Positions 35,276-47,855 of a DNA stretch of 64,000 nt are shown piece after piece (position 1 is the stretch's first letter; every line of letters begins with the position of its first letter). This stretch comes from Massospora cicadina (Eukaryota > Entomophthoromycota > Entomophthoromycetes > Entomophthorales > Entomophthoraceae). Below the pieces are notes generated by a model, which made no database searches, was not told the origin of the DNA, and saw only the letters and a program-made list of their open reading frames with translations. The stretch covers positions 52,636 to 116,635 of the forward strand of contig JAKSZP010004223.1 in assembly GCA_022478985.1 (NCBI GenBank). The letters are read 5' to 3'. A program made the position numbers and the translations under genes.

Positions 35276-35489
35276 ATCCTGACAATTAATATTCCCCTAA
35301 ATTTTTTAGAAGGCCAGCTTTGTAAAATCATTAAAACATCTTCTATATAGGTCTACAAACTTTGTACTGATGGAAATATAAGGCTACTCATGGTCTACTA
35401 CAGCTTATTATAAAACTATGTTTTCTAGAGTATTACTATGAAAATACAATCCCCAATATCTCACAAGGTAACAAGGACTATCTAAGATA

Positions 35490-36850
35490 TTATTGGATGC
35501 AGTGGACCGCGTTTCAAAACAGTCATTCTAAGGATAGACTAAAAGCGCTATTTTGGCTTTACTTATGCAATTGGAAAACTAATGTACAAAATAATAGGTA
35601 TCAGAGTAAATTTCAGTATCTATTAATAAAACTTCTAAGCAAATTCTTCCACAGGATCTGCCATCCCCAAGGATTTCTTATTCCATCTACAGTCATGTTT
35701 ATTACAAGATTCTTCAGATTACAGACTGTATAAACAATGATATCTTTGATGCATCAAATGATCCAATACTCCTGCACATACATTAGGTTTTGCTTTATGT
35801 CTATGATCACATTTAATGATCTGGATCTTGACCTAGATTGCCTCTTTTCTATATATGGTTCTTCCTCTAGAGGATTAAAAATATTGACATACATACAAAG
35901 GCTTTATCTTCATCTTATCATATTTTTGGTGCTTACCTCACTTATTTATGTGGCAGATATGGTTTTGTTATAAAATCCCTGTGGAAATTATGGAAATCTT
36001 AACAATGTGCCGGTGATAAACCTCTAACTATCTTTTTAAAGTAGCATATAAATCATTATGTATATATAAAGCACTTTTTTCATATAGACTATCTTACAGT
36101 TTACCTTTATTTTTAAAAAACTATAAGATTACTAATTTTATTTCTAAGAAGGCCCCTTTTCACATAAATATATTTGTTCTTAAGATGCTCCTGCATGTCT
36201 TCAGTGTTTCATAAAGATAGTAATAATGGACCTCATAGGGACTGCGCTATAGCCTACACAGATGATATCTTGATATAGAATCATAAGCATATATATCACG
36301 CTTAACAATTATTGAGATACTATTTTCTATGACTTCTTTTTTTATTTCAGATAAGTTCAATATTAAAAATGTAATAATCTTTCTAAACAATAACATATTG
36401 AAAAAGGAATGCATTATGTTTTAAAAAAAGACTGCAATACTATATTGAATCTAACTTTACAATCTCCTTTGTATGTGATTATTACTTTAAACTTGTAGAT
36501 GATAAATTATCTATCTCTCAGTTTTTGAGATAGACACTCTATTGTAATCTTTGTAAGGAGATGAATAACTTTGTACTAACTCAAACCAAAACTTAGCTTT
36601 AATGCTCAAAAGCATATCCTTTTCTAAAGCCCTGGCTTACTCATGATGACCCTTTGGTTCTTTAAGTATGGTCAAGGTGCCTCCAGCTTTGACACAGATG
36701 AAACTTTTCTACAGTTGAGTGACATTAAGGTAAATCTTATATTTACTTTTTGTGATTTTTATGGCGCAACTCAACTATAAAACTTTATTATTTAGCTATT
36801 ATAGTAGTAAAAGCTTTCATCATAAGCAAAAACCATATCCATAGCTCCCA
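35490..36850 (+). pseudogene. Decayed Ty3/gypsy reverse transcriptase remnant
   Basis: Near 36180-36280 the + strand reads, through stops, a fragment ending in AIAYTDDIL, the RT palm motif. It is preceded by a block resembling FGLKNA.A.FQ. FLNN near 36387 is the usual block before FLGH. The 35497-35973 open frames are AT-rich and lack family motifs. No LTR could be paired with certainty. Confidence 0.5.
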
Positions 36851-37439
36851 TTGACACTTCACTGGTTGTGTTAAATATCCCACACTTTTGTGTAATGTAA
36901 AAATTAATAATTTTGTTAGTCCAACTTTAGTATGAAATTACAATTATAAGCTTACTATGTTTTATAAAAAATCCCAGTCTTATATTCTCTAGCGTTTTCA
37001 TGAAATCTATCTTTAATACATACCAGCTCTGGTGGATGCCATTAATACCAGGGTAGTTAGTTCTAATATATATGGGACAGCAAAAGTTTGACACTCTTTG
37101 AAACCAAATTGCCTTTTTAGTTATAAAAAGCACTTCTCAATAAATAAACTTATGTCATGATCCCTTTCTATTGTGTATATAAGAATATAGGAGGCCTGTG
37201 ACAACTATAGTACCTTAAGACATCAAAAACCCCAAACTGATTTTCATTTGTCTATAAAAAATGGTGCGTATCTCCATGTAACCTCAGAGCTTAAATAACT
37301 AAGGTTACCATTAATTTCAAACTAAATTTCTTAAAAAAGAATACTGAGAGAATTAGTCAGAGGTGTAAGATAAAGGGCCTCAGGGAAAAAGTTTCTAGAA
37401 TTCAAGTCATTTTAGCATATACTTATCCTAAAGCAAGTT
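36851..37439. other. Spacer without recognised features
   Basis: Nothing convincing was seen on either strand. A short - strand open frame at 36927-37133 has no recognisable motif. Confidence 0.5.
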
Positions 37440-38362
37440 GTCAGAAAATTTATAGTCCTGTAAGTGCATGTCAAGAGAGTGTCTATAACTCTCCAAAACT
37501 TAGCGTGGTGGTGCTTGGTGCACAGGACCTACGCAAGGGAACTCATAGGCATTATTATAATGATAAAAATAGCCCAGAAGAGGGAGCTGGAGCTAAGAAG
37601 ACATAGAGCGAGGGTGTTTTGTGATGTGAAAGTAATAATGATTCGAGTAAGCTTCAGAACTAGGCAGTAGCCCAAAGAGTTGTTTCTAACTGAGTTAGGT
37701 ACAGGGGTAGAGTGCACTGGTGACCAGGTTTTAAGACCTGGTAGGACCAGTGGTGTACCTAAGGCTATGAATATTTTAAATACAATAAAAAGGATAAAAC
37801 GTCACAAGACCTCCTTGAAGAGGTCCTCAAACAGGTGTGCTCAAGTTAACGTATAAAAAACATAAAATGACAATATTGTTTATTGGGAAAGATGACCAAC
37901 AAGAAACGTTGGTATTGAGCAAGGATACTTAAGTTAGATTAAAGAAATTTTGTATTGATGGAAGTGGTCCCAATCCTTGGTGCACCAATAGGTACATGCT
38001 TTCATCCAAAAGGGGCACATACTTCAAAATTGATTTTACTCTAGTAATCAAATGAAGTTGGATCCAACTCAAGCTCATAATTTTGTGAATGGAACAGGTT
38101 TCAAAACCCCCGTTCCCTGATTAACTGAATTATCCCATTCTCATTTGACTTGAAACTTGTTCGTTTCAACCCTAGGGCCAAAACAGGGGGCTGGGCTTTA
38201 AGCACATCACTTGTATCAACCTGGGCGTACCTCACCTGTACCCAGCATTGACAAAGGTGTGCTTAAGGCCAGGAAGGGCCTGAAGTTTCACCTTCTGGAC
38301 CTCCTGACACCCAGCCTTGTCCCTGCTGTTGGTCCCCTCTATAAGGTCATGTAAACATGACA
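37440..38362 (-). repeat. G3 3' LTR (outer limit uncertain)
   Basis: On the - strand a purine tract (AAAAAAGAGGAGAGGGTAA) ends at 38363 and is followed by TGTCATGTTTACATGACC, a standard LTR start. The distal limit is a guess (TGTCAGAAAATTTATAG near 37440), because the partner LTR is not in the window. Nested inverted repeats at 37715-37752 lie inside. Confidence 0.45.
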
Positions 38363-38443
38363 TTACCCTCTCCTCTTTTTTGGGCTCCAAAACCCCCTTC
38401 AGTGGCATCCGCCAAGGAAAGAAATTGTGGGCAGGGGCCAACT

Positions 38444-38612
38444 TCATAGCAGCAACGGTTTGTTAAACTTTGATTCTGCGGCCTTAGGGAAACACTCGTG
38501 GAATAATAAATTTAGATATTGGGTATGGGCGCAATTGTGTGCTGGGACCCAACTGTTCTCTGCTGCATCAAATCCCTCCCAGGATACAAGATACTCAAGT
38601 CTTCTTCTTACT
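38444..38612 (-). pseudogene. G3 chromodomain
   Basis: Reading the - strand from about 38612 gives RRRLEYLVSWEGFDAAENSW, followed by HTQYLNLLFHECFP, and a stop at 38444-38446. YLVSWEG and the downstream W are the characteristic aromatic positions of chromodomains. It ends upstream of the polypurine tract, unlike G1 and G6. Confidence 0.75.
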
Positions 38613-38735
38613 CAACAAGAGACTACATTTTCCTCCACTTCCCAATCTGGTGCCCCATCCACGAGATAAGCTTTAGAGTCTCTGGAGGGGGCCATCAAAC
38701 AACGTGAGCTTGCTTTAATGGAATACTAAAAAGAT

Positions 38736-39900
38736 TCAAAATGAGGGGGAGATTAACTGGTATGAGGCATGGCCCACTTTTTTGACAACATGATATGGCA
38801 TAATCCTCTTTAGTCCCTCTTTTTTAAATGATTTCTTGATAAGGATGTTTTTAGTATCCATCATCACGAGATATCCTACCTTGTATGCAGTTCCAACCCG
38901 TCTCTTACCATCAGCATGCTCCTTGTAAGCCTTTATGGCTGCATCTGAATCCATGCTCACCCCTTGGTTACTTTCTTGATCATTTTTGCAAAGTCAACCA
39001 CCGCTTCCACCTTGGATCCACAACTGGGATCCATATTGAAGGCGGGATTGAAGCCATAATTGGCGAAGAAGGGGGAACAACCGATTGATGCATGTTGTGT
39101 TTTTTGTAACTGAATTGGGCCATGGGGAGATGGGAAACCCAATATGAGTGATCTGCGGCAGTGTAACACCACAAAAACTGTTCAGGGCACTAATTACCTT
39201 GTTCCGTCTGCCCATCAGATTGAGGATGATAGGCATTTGAATAATAGCTATGGATTTGCAGAGTCTTACACAACTCCCAAAAGACAGAGGTGAACTGGGG
39301 CACCCAATCACTGATAATTTCTTGAGAAAACCCATGAAGAGCAAACACATTAGTAACAAAAAGCCCAGCCATCTCCGCTGTGGTGACTGTGATTCTGCAT
39401 GGGATAGAGTGGGCGAACTTTTTAAAATGGTCCAACACCACCATGACAGCATCATAGCCATCAGATACTGCAATTTAACAATAAAATCAACCAATAGGGA
39501 AGTCCAAGGCCCATCAGCCTTTTGAACTGGTACCAACAACCCTCTAAAGGCTGGAAATTAGGCTTCATATGGTTGCAGACTAGGTACTCTTTAAAATACC
39601 TGCCTACATGAGCGGCCAATCCCTTCCAATTAAAAGTGCAGCGGATAAGAAACCAGGGTCTTTACCTTCCCAGGATGACCAACGGTGATTTCGTCATGAT
39701 GGTCCCAAAAGATTCCCAGGCAAAGTGGTCCAGCAGGAACCCATAGGCGCCCCTGAAACCACACCATCTCATCCTTTAGATGATAGCCTCTGGTAATATC
39801 CTCCTGTTCAATGCACTCTTTGCAAGGACCAACACTTATTCTGCTGACAAAGGCTGTGAAAGGACAGCCTTTCTAAACATACCATATTCCTCCACATTAT
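38736..39900 (-). pseudogene. G3 integrase (broken)
   Basis: The order on the - strand is a zinc-finger remnant (near 39600-39830), SLLVDFIVKLQ with the first catalytic D (near 39490), IISDWVPQFTSVFWELC (second D; W replaces the usual R of SDRGPQF) and YHPQSDGQTEQGN with the catalytic E (39190-39444). The C-terminal domain follows at 38960-38736 (AYKVGYLVMMDTKNI ... LKRIMPYHVVKKVG). Several frame changes exist. Confidence 0.8.
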
Positions 39901-40024
39901 CTAGAGGAGCGAGAGCTGGCCCATTGGACAAGGGAGAGGAAAGTTGAGAAAGAATCTTACCCAGCGGAATTATTAAATGGTATTATGCACCTCCACCTCC
40001 TTAGGATTGAAAGCCAGTGCAGGT

Positions 40025-40450
40025 TTACAGCTCAAAGCATCCGCCAAACCATTCCTTGCCCTTGGTAAACTCATAAGTAAACGCAAATTGGGCAAGGGTC
40101 TCATGCCAGCGGGTCTGCCGTGGGGTTAAGACATGAGATGCGCAGTAGTACAGTAATTCATGGTGGTCTGTATGTACGCGGGAGGGTTGGGATGAGCCAC
40201 TCAAATGATGACACCAATAGGTCAGCGACTCAACCACTGCTAATAATCCTTTGTCACAAAATGCGTAGTTAACTCGGGCAGAGTCATATTCCTAGAAAAA
40301 TATCATACCAGATGCTCTATACCATCTTCGCCTACTATAATAAGGCAGCTGCTATGGCAAAGTTGGAGGCATCTGAAGCAACAATGAACTCTTTATTGGG
40401 GTCAAAATGGCGAAGAACAGAAGTGGACAGAAACGTACACTATAATTCTT
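40025..40450 (-). pseudogene. G3 RNase H (broken)
   Basis: FDPNKEFIVASDASNFAIAA near 40410-40350 contains the first catalytic D. It is followed after a disrupted part by HTDHHELLYY and TPRQTRWHETLAQFAF at 40237-40025, the usual C-terminal RNase H blocks. Confidence 0.75.
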
Positions 40451-40475
40451 GGAAGGCATCCTCCAAAATGGGGGG

Positions 40476-41367
40476 CTACTGAAGTACTTTTGCCCCACTC
40501 GCCTTATACAAAGGCGCGGCAACTTCAGAAAGGTTTGGTGTGAACTTCTTAGGGAATGTACATGTCCTCATAAAACTCCTCAATTCTTTAACTGAAGTTG
40601 GAGTGGGCCATTCAAAAGTTGCCTTCTCCTTGTCTGGAGTTATCATGTGATATTGGTCAAACATGACGTTGCCCAGAAAGGTGACCTGGGACTTAAAAAT
40701 ATCACACTTACTGATTTTCAGCGTAAGGTTGGCAGCCCTTAAACGCTCCACCACCTGCTGAAGGTGTACTGCATGGGACTCATTGTCAGGGGAAAATACA
40801 AAAACGTCATCTATATAAGCTACCGCGCATACCCCCAGCATGTCCCCCAAAGCCACATCAATATGACTTTGAAAGATAGCAGGGGCATTTTTAAGCCCAA
40901 AAAGAATAACCCAAAATTGTAAGATTCCTTTTCTGGTATGGAATGCGATCAACCACTCCTGGCCCTTCTTGATACAGATCTGACTGAACGCTATTTTAAC
41001 AATCTAGATTAAAGAAGACCCGCGCCTTATCCACATAGCGTGCAATCTGTGAGTCCAGGGGGGATGGGATGTAAGTCTGGTACAGTGACGCTGTTAAGAT
41101 TCATATAGCCTACTCATGGGCATAAGGTACCATTGACCCTCTCAACAAAGAGAAGTGGGGAACACACATGGGAGGTTCGCTGAAAAATAGCACCCTTGGC
41201 TAACTGCTTTTTAACCCACACATCTAAGGCCTCTTCCTCCCAGACAGTCAATGGGTAAATGGGGGAAGATATATGCACTAGATCCACAGTGAGATTGAAC
41301 TCACAATTAAACTCTGAATGATCTGGTAGTGCATTAGCTGAAGCAGAATCAAATGAAGATTCCAACC
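40476..41367 (-). pseudogene. G3 reverse transcriptase and linker (broken)
   Basis: The linker contains SPIYPLTVWEEEALDVWV and [16 protein letters not shown] (41367-41114). After a damaged stretch come FGLKNAPAIFQ, VAYIDDVFVFSPD with the catalytic DD, ISKCDIFKSQVTFLG and LRSFM (40952-40476). The open frame continues leftward from G3 DNA across 41367 into the G5 LTR only by chance. Confidence 0.85.
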
Positions 41368-41865
41368 TGTTATAAAATTGGCGGTATTCAAGAGATACGC
41401 TGACAGATTTTGCACAGGGTTCAACCCACTGAGCAATTAGGACCAATGATATGATGGTCGTTGTCCTTGAAACAACAGAATAAACTTTTCAAATAAATAT
41501 GGAGCATTAGCTCGCACAAATCTCTTTATTTAATATACTTAATACAGCCAATTCCTGTTTCCTCTTTCTTTAAAACTACTAACAACCTTCTTCGCTTGAT
41601 CATCTCATCTTGCCTATATTGGAGTGACTTTGGATGTAACCACTTCTATGGCTTAGTAATTTAATTCACCTTATCTCATTGGTTCCATCAATTCTTTATT
41701 CATTAAATTACCAATCGCCTAATCTGAGATGATTTCCCAACAACCCAATATCACCTCATTTTTGAGGCACTCAAATTACTGAACTCATATCAAATCTTGA
41801 CAGATTCCATCCGTTCCACCATAATGACCTAGGGCTTGTCATCCAGTCATAACAGAATCATGACA
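41368..41865 (-). repeat. G5 3' LTR
   Basis: It runs TGTTATAAAATTG to ATCATGACA on the + strand, 498 nt, and matches 60460-60959 throughout (TTCAAGAGATACGCTGACAG, TTTATTTAATATACTT). On the - strand the tract GGAGGGGGTAA directly precedes it. Confidence 0.92.
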
Positions 41866-41899
41866 TTACCCCCTCCTTGACTGGATTATGAGGATCTTA

Positions 41900-42246
41900 T
41901 TGCTTATATGCTTGGAGGAACTTTGCATGCACTCAGTTGATGATCTGACCATTAGCAGGGTATTTGATAGTATATGCATCTATATCGGTCTTCTCAATGA
42001 CTTCAAATGGCCTGATCCAGATACTGGCCAGATTATGTTTCCAGCTGAACCCATGTTTATGGAATAGGATTATGTCTCCATCTTTGAACTGTGCTATTCC
42101 ACCCTGCCATAACTGATTGTCAGCCTGGCTTTTGATTCTCTTGGATAGGCTGAATGAGTACATTTTGGTTTGTAATTTAATCAGCATATTTGTTAGGATG
42201 GTCAAATAGAGTTGCAGATCCATACAGCCAGTATCCTCTACAAAGG
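41900..42246 (-). pseudogene. G5 integrase C-terminal part, distal to G4
   Basis: On the - strand this reads VEDTGCMDLQL, DNQLWQGGIAQFKDGDIILF and RPFEVIEKTDIDAYT, ending HAKFLQAYK. The homologous G4 stretch shows VEDT, PFKIIEKIGMDVYT and HAKFLQAYKQ. This proves that G5 and G4 are related in coding sequence and that G4 landed in the G5 integrase gene. Confidence 0.85.
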
Positions 42247-42723
42247 TGTCAGGAAGTTGATATTACTGGACGATATGCTACCCATATTGGTGGATTATAG
42301 GAGGATCAAGATGTGTCTCAAGATTTATGAAAAATGGATACAAAAATTATAATTGAGCAAAATGAGGACATTCATCAAATCAAGAGGATTTATGCCAAGA
42401 TTTGATACAAATGAGAGTAATTTAAAAAAGGGAAGAAGAATAGAAGATTACCAAGCTGAGGATGCATCCGGTGGGGAACTGAGGTATAAAGAGTCTCATG
42501 GAAGATTAAAGAGGGGTTTTTTGAAGAGTTAAGGGTAACGCAGAAAAGTCTTAAATTTATTAAAAAAATAAAGGTAGAAATAAGGGGCGATAGCTCCATA
42601 TATATTTTATCAAAGTTATTAATAAGTCAGCAATCCTCATATTATCCAATTTGGTTACTCAGTGGCTCATACCCCGTGCAAAACCAACTTGGCGGAATTG
42701 AGCTCAGACGACGAGAATTTACA
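42247..42723 (+). repeat. G4 5' LTR
   Basis: It starts TGTCAGGAAG, ends GAATTTACA and matches 49120-49597 throughout. It is followed at 42725 by TGGTGCTCACTACAGGGGGC, a TGG-starting primer-binding candidate. The same site, slightly changed, follows the G5 5' LTR. Confidence 0.9.
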
Positions 42724-45190
42724 GTGGTGCTCACTACAGGGGGCCACTAAGCAGCTGTAGTTGGAGAAACTAAAGCCAAATAATTTACAATGACAAGTAC
42801 TCATCCATTCTGACACAACTTAATTGGATTCCAGGCGCGGTATGCTGAAGAAGCCCAGGAGACTCCTAATCCTGAACCAACATTATTCACTGTTACCAAA
42901 CCAGGAGATGATGAAGTTATGATTAATTTGCAATTTGAGAATTACCCTAGCTGACGACCAACCAACAAGGACGCTCCACAAATGTCACTCCTCAACAACT
43001 GAGAAATATTATGGAATGGCTGTTGCACGGGTATCATCTGTATGAGGATGAGACTGGGGAAAATGCCCTGAGTTTATTCTATAACCAAAGCGATCAAGAA
43101 AATTGATACGCGCTGTAAATGTCTTATTTAGATGCAACTACTATGGGGTTAGCTCTCCGCCTCAGTACCCACAGAATTGAGGAATATTTAGTCATTTATG
43201 AATAACCTTCAATTTGCCAGCTACTGCGTGTTCTGGCTCGTCATAAGATTGAAATTGGAGATGTATTAAAGTTTGCACAAGCACAGCAGCACGATATCCG
43301 CCTTCTGCTTGACTGCCTTGATCATTCGTTTTCAGAAATACAAGGGGCGCTGGCACAGATGGATCATCGTGCTGGGGACATCCGCCATCGATTGGACGTT
43401 CTGGTACCACAGTTAAATTCAGAATTACCTCGAGTAATAAGGGAACTTCTGGATCAGCATGACCTATCAGCGGAGTGGATTCAGGACACAACAACCTTGG
43501 GGAATAATACTGAGCGTTTTATGACAGAGCTAGCTGAATGGGTGGAAGCTCTTGAAGCTGTGATTGGCCAGCTCAAGGAAAAAATGACCCTGATGGAACA
43601 ACAAGTGGCAGCCAAGTTGGCTCTCTATCAACTGAAGTAAACCAACTTCATATTGAATGAAGTAGCCAGCAAACAACTGATAACGCGCTTATCCTTTAGT
43701 CAACATCTCCCAAGTATCTCCAGCTTATTCATCGAGTTACACAACTGGAAGTCATTAGTCAGGCTGAGCCCCAACAAGCCTTCCCTCTTCCAATTGGTGA
43801 GACAAGAGAATATGCAGACATGCAAGGGCGCCTTGATACTCTTCAATGGACCAATGATGAATTGGCATGGGAAAGATCCTACCTTATTAACCAAATAAAT
43901 GCCACCAATCAACAAGCAGAAACCGCAAGTTGACAGCAAACCTGCCTGCAGAATATAATTGAAGAAATTCTTTTGTGAGTACAAGCTGTGGAACAACAAC
44001 TGAACAAAGAAAGGGGAGTCCGCCAGGAATTGCAACAACAGTATGAAATGCTGCAACAGGAATTTCAGGATGGGCGGTGTAAATGTTATTTGGCTAAAGT
44101 GGAGCAGTTGATCAACAAACAGTTCACGGAGTGTACTGGAGCTGGGGGGAATGGGGCAGTTAGTGGTGACTTGGGGAAGGATGTTATAGATCAGCAAACA
44201 AATATCCATCAGGCGGTACAGTGGACCCCCCACATGACGCCACTTCTCCCAATTCCTTTTTGAAAAGTTCAAGTTTCTCTGGCCGGCTGTATGAAATGCA
44301 CCAAGTAATGGTTCCCATAGTCACTCCAACAACAATTCGCCTGCCCCTTGCAGCAGGAGCCTAGAGCAAAGCAAATTTGTTCATATCGAAAAATTACCTC
44401 CTTTCAGTCATGATGGGAACCTACACAGTTACTTTAAATGGTTCAAATTCGCTGTGGAAGGGGCTACTGATCAACGAAAAGCAAAATTGTTGCTGTCCGC
44501 TTTAGATGTGGAAATTATTGATAAAGTGACCTGCTATCTTCCTAACAGCTCAGTATCTTATGCACAAGTAAAAGCGATCATTATATAGATGTTTGGGGGT
44601 GCTACCAAGATGTCTCAATGGAAAGCCAATTTTATGACTATACAATTTATCAAAACGAGACTCTGTCAGAATTCGCTGAGCAGTTTTTGGCGGAAGCACA
44701 CGTTCTACTTGGAGCTAATATTTTAACCACTGAGGATGTAGGTATAGCGATGACAGCGGCTGTCAAACCATATTGGGAACTATATAACGCTATGTCCCAT
44801 GTGTTGGATGGGGATACTGGACTTATTCAAATTGTGAACGCCTTATGTCAGCTCTCCACCACAAACAGCGCCCCCAACGTAGCCCAAAAAATCTATGTTG
44901 CCCCCACTCCAACCCTTGTGGAATATAGGCTGCAGTGACTGGATTATTAGCAACTGGAACGTATTCGTCCCTTACATGAGTCAATAGACCCTTTCCAGCC
45001 CAGGTACGCTTCATCAGTTCACCTGCGACCTTGGAACCTTACCGGTAATATTTGGCCTGGTCCTACTGCCCCAAACTATATATGCGCACCTTTTATGAAC
45101 ACTTGCTTCCAGTGCGGACAAAGAGGGCATTATGCAGCCAATTGTCATAGCCAACCACAAGTGTATGCAATGCCAACTCAGATAATTGAG
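42724..45190 (+). pseudogene. G4 gag (broken)
   Basis: After a decayed N-terminal part come two helical, glutamine/glutamate-rich segments (43359-43640 and 43988-44263) with coiled-coil character. The capsid-like region follows at about 44400-44938 (FAEQFLAEAHVLLGANIL). A CCHC knuckle is at 45104-45145 (CFQCGQRGHYAANC). The whole is spread over several frames with stops. Gag would package element RNA. A 190-residue open frame on the opposite strand (43700-44272) is a shadow. Confidence 0.75.
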
Positions 45191-45645
45191 TAAGGAAAAG
45201 CTTGAGCGGAGTAGAGATGGGACGCTCTATCTCTGCTAAGTTCAATTCACTTGTCCCTAACAATTTCCAAACATCTTTTTAGGCAGACTTTGAACCTCAA
45301 TTTGATGATTTTTTATATCAGCAGCTTTCAGTGGATACCCCTGCTTCCACGTCTGAGAGTAAAAGCTCACCCAATTGTGCCGAGTTCCACCAAGATGTGC
45401 AGAAGCCATATGCGTGGAAGATCCTGGAACAGACTGGTATTAGCAACTCAGATCCTTCGCCAAACGTCGCTCCTTTAGTAGGGGTTAATGTAGCCATTCC
45501 GGTGGAGAAAATCGCTAATGAGTATCCTCAAGTTGGCAAGGGCATTTCTTCCTTTTTTAGTAATACAAAGCCCTTGACCATACAAGTAATAAACACTGAT
45601 GATTCTTCTTACTTGGAATGTACTTAGTGCGAAATATTTGTTCAA

Positions 45646-46023
45646 AACACAAAAATCTGCGCTATCATAGACATGGGAGCACCTGTGAACATAGTCTCCA
45701 CTCAGTTGGTGGCTAAACTTATGTTGAAACTGGATGTGGACCATCGAGTAATATATGGGACCACAGGAATGCACAGCACTGTGTCAGAAGGAGCATATAG
45801 CGCGTTGCCTCTACAATTTGGGTCAGTCCAGGTGTCCGCTCCAGCGGTGGTTTTGCCAAATAACCATTATGATATGTTAATTGGTGCAGCTTTTATGAGG
45901 AAATTTGGCGTTGTGATAAACATGGTGGAAGAAACCCTTACTATGTTCGGCCAACAAATTCAGTATATTTTTCCTCTGGTGGAATCCCAACGGATCCAGT
46001 CCACCCTGGTCAGGTCAATCTAG
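45646..46023 (+). pseudogene. G4 aspartic protease
   Basis: CAIIDMGAPVNIVSTQLV carries the active-site region, with DMG in place of the usual DTG. The G5 copy of the same gene keeps DTG. NNHYDMLIGAAFMRKFGVVI is the distal ILG-like block. A TAG at 45627-45629 separates the frame from the preceding part. Confidence 0.8.
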
Positions 46024-46499
46024 CCTACAGTAACAGAGTGATTCCTGTTTGCTATCAGCAATTGAGTCAGTGGACTAGGATCCTCCCCAAACAAATATAT
46101 GAGTACAAAGGAATCCCGCTTCAAGCAACGCGCGCTTTAAGCCTACTGTCTGGACACCAGAGCTTAGTAGGGACTGGGCTGGAAATCGATGTCCCTAAGG
46201 GGCTGCATGGAGAAATTATGGCGCCTCACCAGTGCTTGCGGCTCAAACCACATGTGGCTCCAGGGTTACTGCTGCCTGGGAATGGGGAGGTGAAGGTGCT
46301 GCTAGCAAATCTACAGAAGAAGGCAATAATGATCTGGTGGCACCAAGTGGTGGCTTACCTACAATTCATCCCTATAGAGGAAGTTCGTCATATTTATGAT
46401 TTTGGCTTATGGGAGGATCTTGGACTATTGGCTCACTCCTTGTTCAGCGTACTGACCGTGGTTCCACGGGAAGAGCTCACGGGATTATCAGTGGAATAA

Positions 46500-47400
46500 C
46501 AAGATAAGGATATGGCATTATTTGAAAAGTATCAGGATATTTTTGCAAATGATAATCGTGACCTGGGGTGTGCTCAAGGGGTGGTACATCGGATAGATAC
46601 AGGGGGATCACCCTCCCATTTGTTCACAACCTATTAGATGTTCAAAAGCAGCGGAAGAGGTTGTCTCTGATGAAGTGGATAAACTTATTGAGCAAGGAAT
46701 GCTAGAGCCATCAAACAGTCCGTGAGCATCACCTAAGCTCATCGTAAAGAAGAAGGATGGCTCAAATAGGGTGGGTATTACCTATTGTAAACTTAATAAT
46801 GTAATGAAGAAGGATTCCTACCCTTTTCTGCGGATTGATGATGCGTTATACCAATTGGGCGGGGCGAACTAATTACCACCATGGATCTGATCTTGGGATA
46901 CTGGCAGATCAAATTGCCATTAGTGGAATGGGAGAAATGTGCGATCATCACCTCAAGAAGGTTTTTCTAGCTGACTCAAATCCCGCAAGGGTTGTGTAAC
47001 GCCCCAGCTACGTTTCAGCATGCCATGGATACAATTTTAGGCAATTAAAAGCTATCCTGCGTTCTCGTTTACCTTGAAATCAATGTGTTTTAGTGGACAT
47101 TTACAGAGCACCTGGCCCACTTGGAGCAAGTGTTTCGGCGCCTCGCTGCCTCTAATATCAAAATCAAGCCACAGAAGTGTCAATTCTTTAAAGCAATTGG
47201 AATACCTCAAGTTTGTCATGGATTCAAATGGGTTTAAACTGCAGCCAGCTAAAGTGGAAGTGATAGGCTAGATGACTCAGCCAGGAATAAGTGGGACATT
47301 CAGGTGTTTCTGGGGATGGTTGGGTATTACCAATGATTCATTCCAAATTTCAGCTGCATTGGGGCCCCGCTTTTCGAGTTATTAACGAAAAACGCTTCTT
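46500..47400 (+). pseudogene. G4 reverse transcriptase (broken)
   Basis: Recognisable blocks are IDKLIEQGMLEPS-like sequence near 46680, KLIVKKKDGSNRVGI near 46735-46780, a decayed palm block near 46960-47010, and VLVYLEINVF near 47060-47085. There the catalytic YxDD has become YLEI. Multiple stops lie in between. Confidence 0.75.
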
Positions 47401-47438
47401 TTGATTGGACAGAATGATGCCAAAACACTTTCAATGTA

Positions 47439-47855
47439 TTGTGTACCGCGTTAGCAAGCACACCCATTTTGCAATATTTGAACTTCGATAAACAGTTCAT
47501 AGTACAAACTGACGCATCCCTCGCTGCTATTGGGGCAGTATTATCCCAGAAGGATGATGATGGCGTGGAACATCCTGTCACATTCTGTAGTCAAATTTTG
47601 AACTGTCACGAACAAAACTACACTGTAACTGAGTGGGAGTGTCTAGTGGTGATCTACGCTTACAAACAGTTTCAGGTATATCTGCATGGGGTGAGATTCT
47701 TAGTAGTGACGGATCACGCTTCCTTGCAACGGCTACAGAATCTTCATGAACCGGAAGGACAGCTCGCACGTTGGGCTCTGAAGCTGCAAGCATATGATTT
47801 TGAAAATTTACACCGACCAGGAGCAAAACATCAAAACACAGATTGTCTTTCTTGA
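47439..47855 (+). pseudogene. G4 RNase H
   Basis: An intact stretch of about 138 codons: LNFDKQFIVQTDASLAAIGA, HPVTFCSQILNCHEQNYTVT, CLVVIYAYKQFQVYLHG, VVTDHASLQRL and HRPGAKHQNTDCLS. The catalytic D/E/D residues appear present. It ends at TGA 47853-47855, where CGA is a plausible ancestor. Confidence 0.85.

Noticed and set aside
35497..35973. Two consecutive 78-residue open frames as a possible membrane-protein gene
   Set aside because: The sequence is AT-rich with hydrophobic residues from TTN codons; a decayed RT fragment lies just downstream and no start or splice structure is convincing.
43700..44272. 190-residue - strand open frame opposite G4 gag
   Set aside because: It overlaps the coiled-coil gag segments antisense, has low-complexity phenylalanine/leucine content and no family motif.
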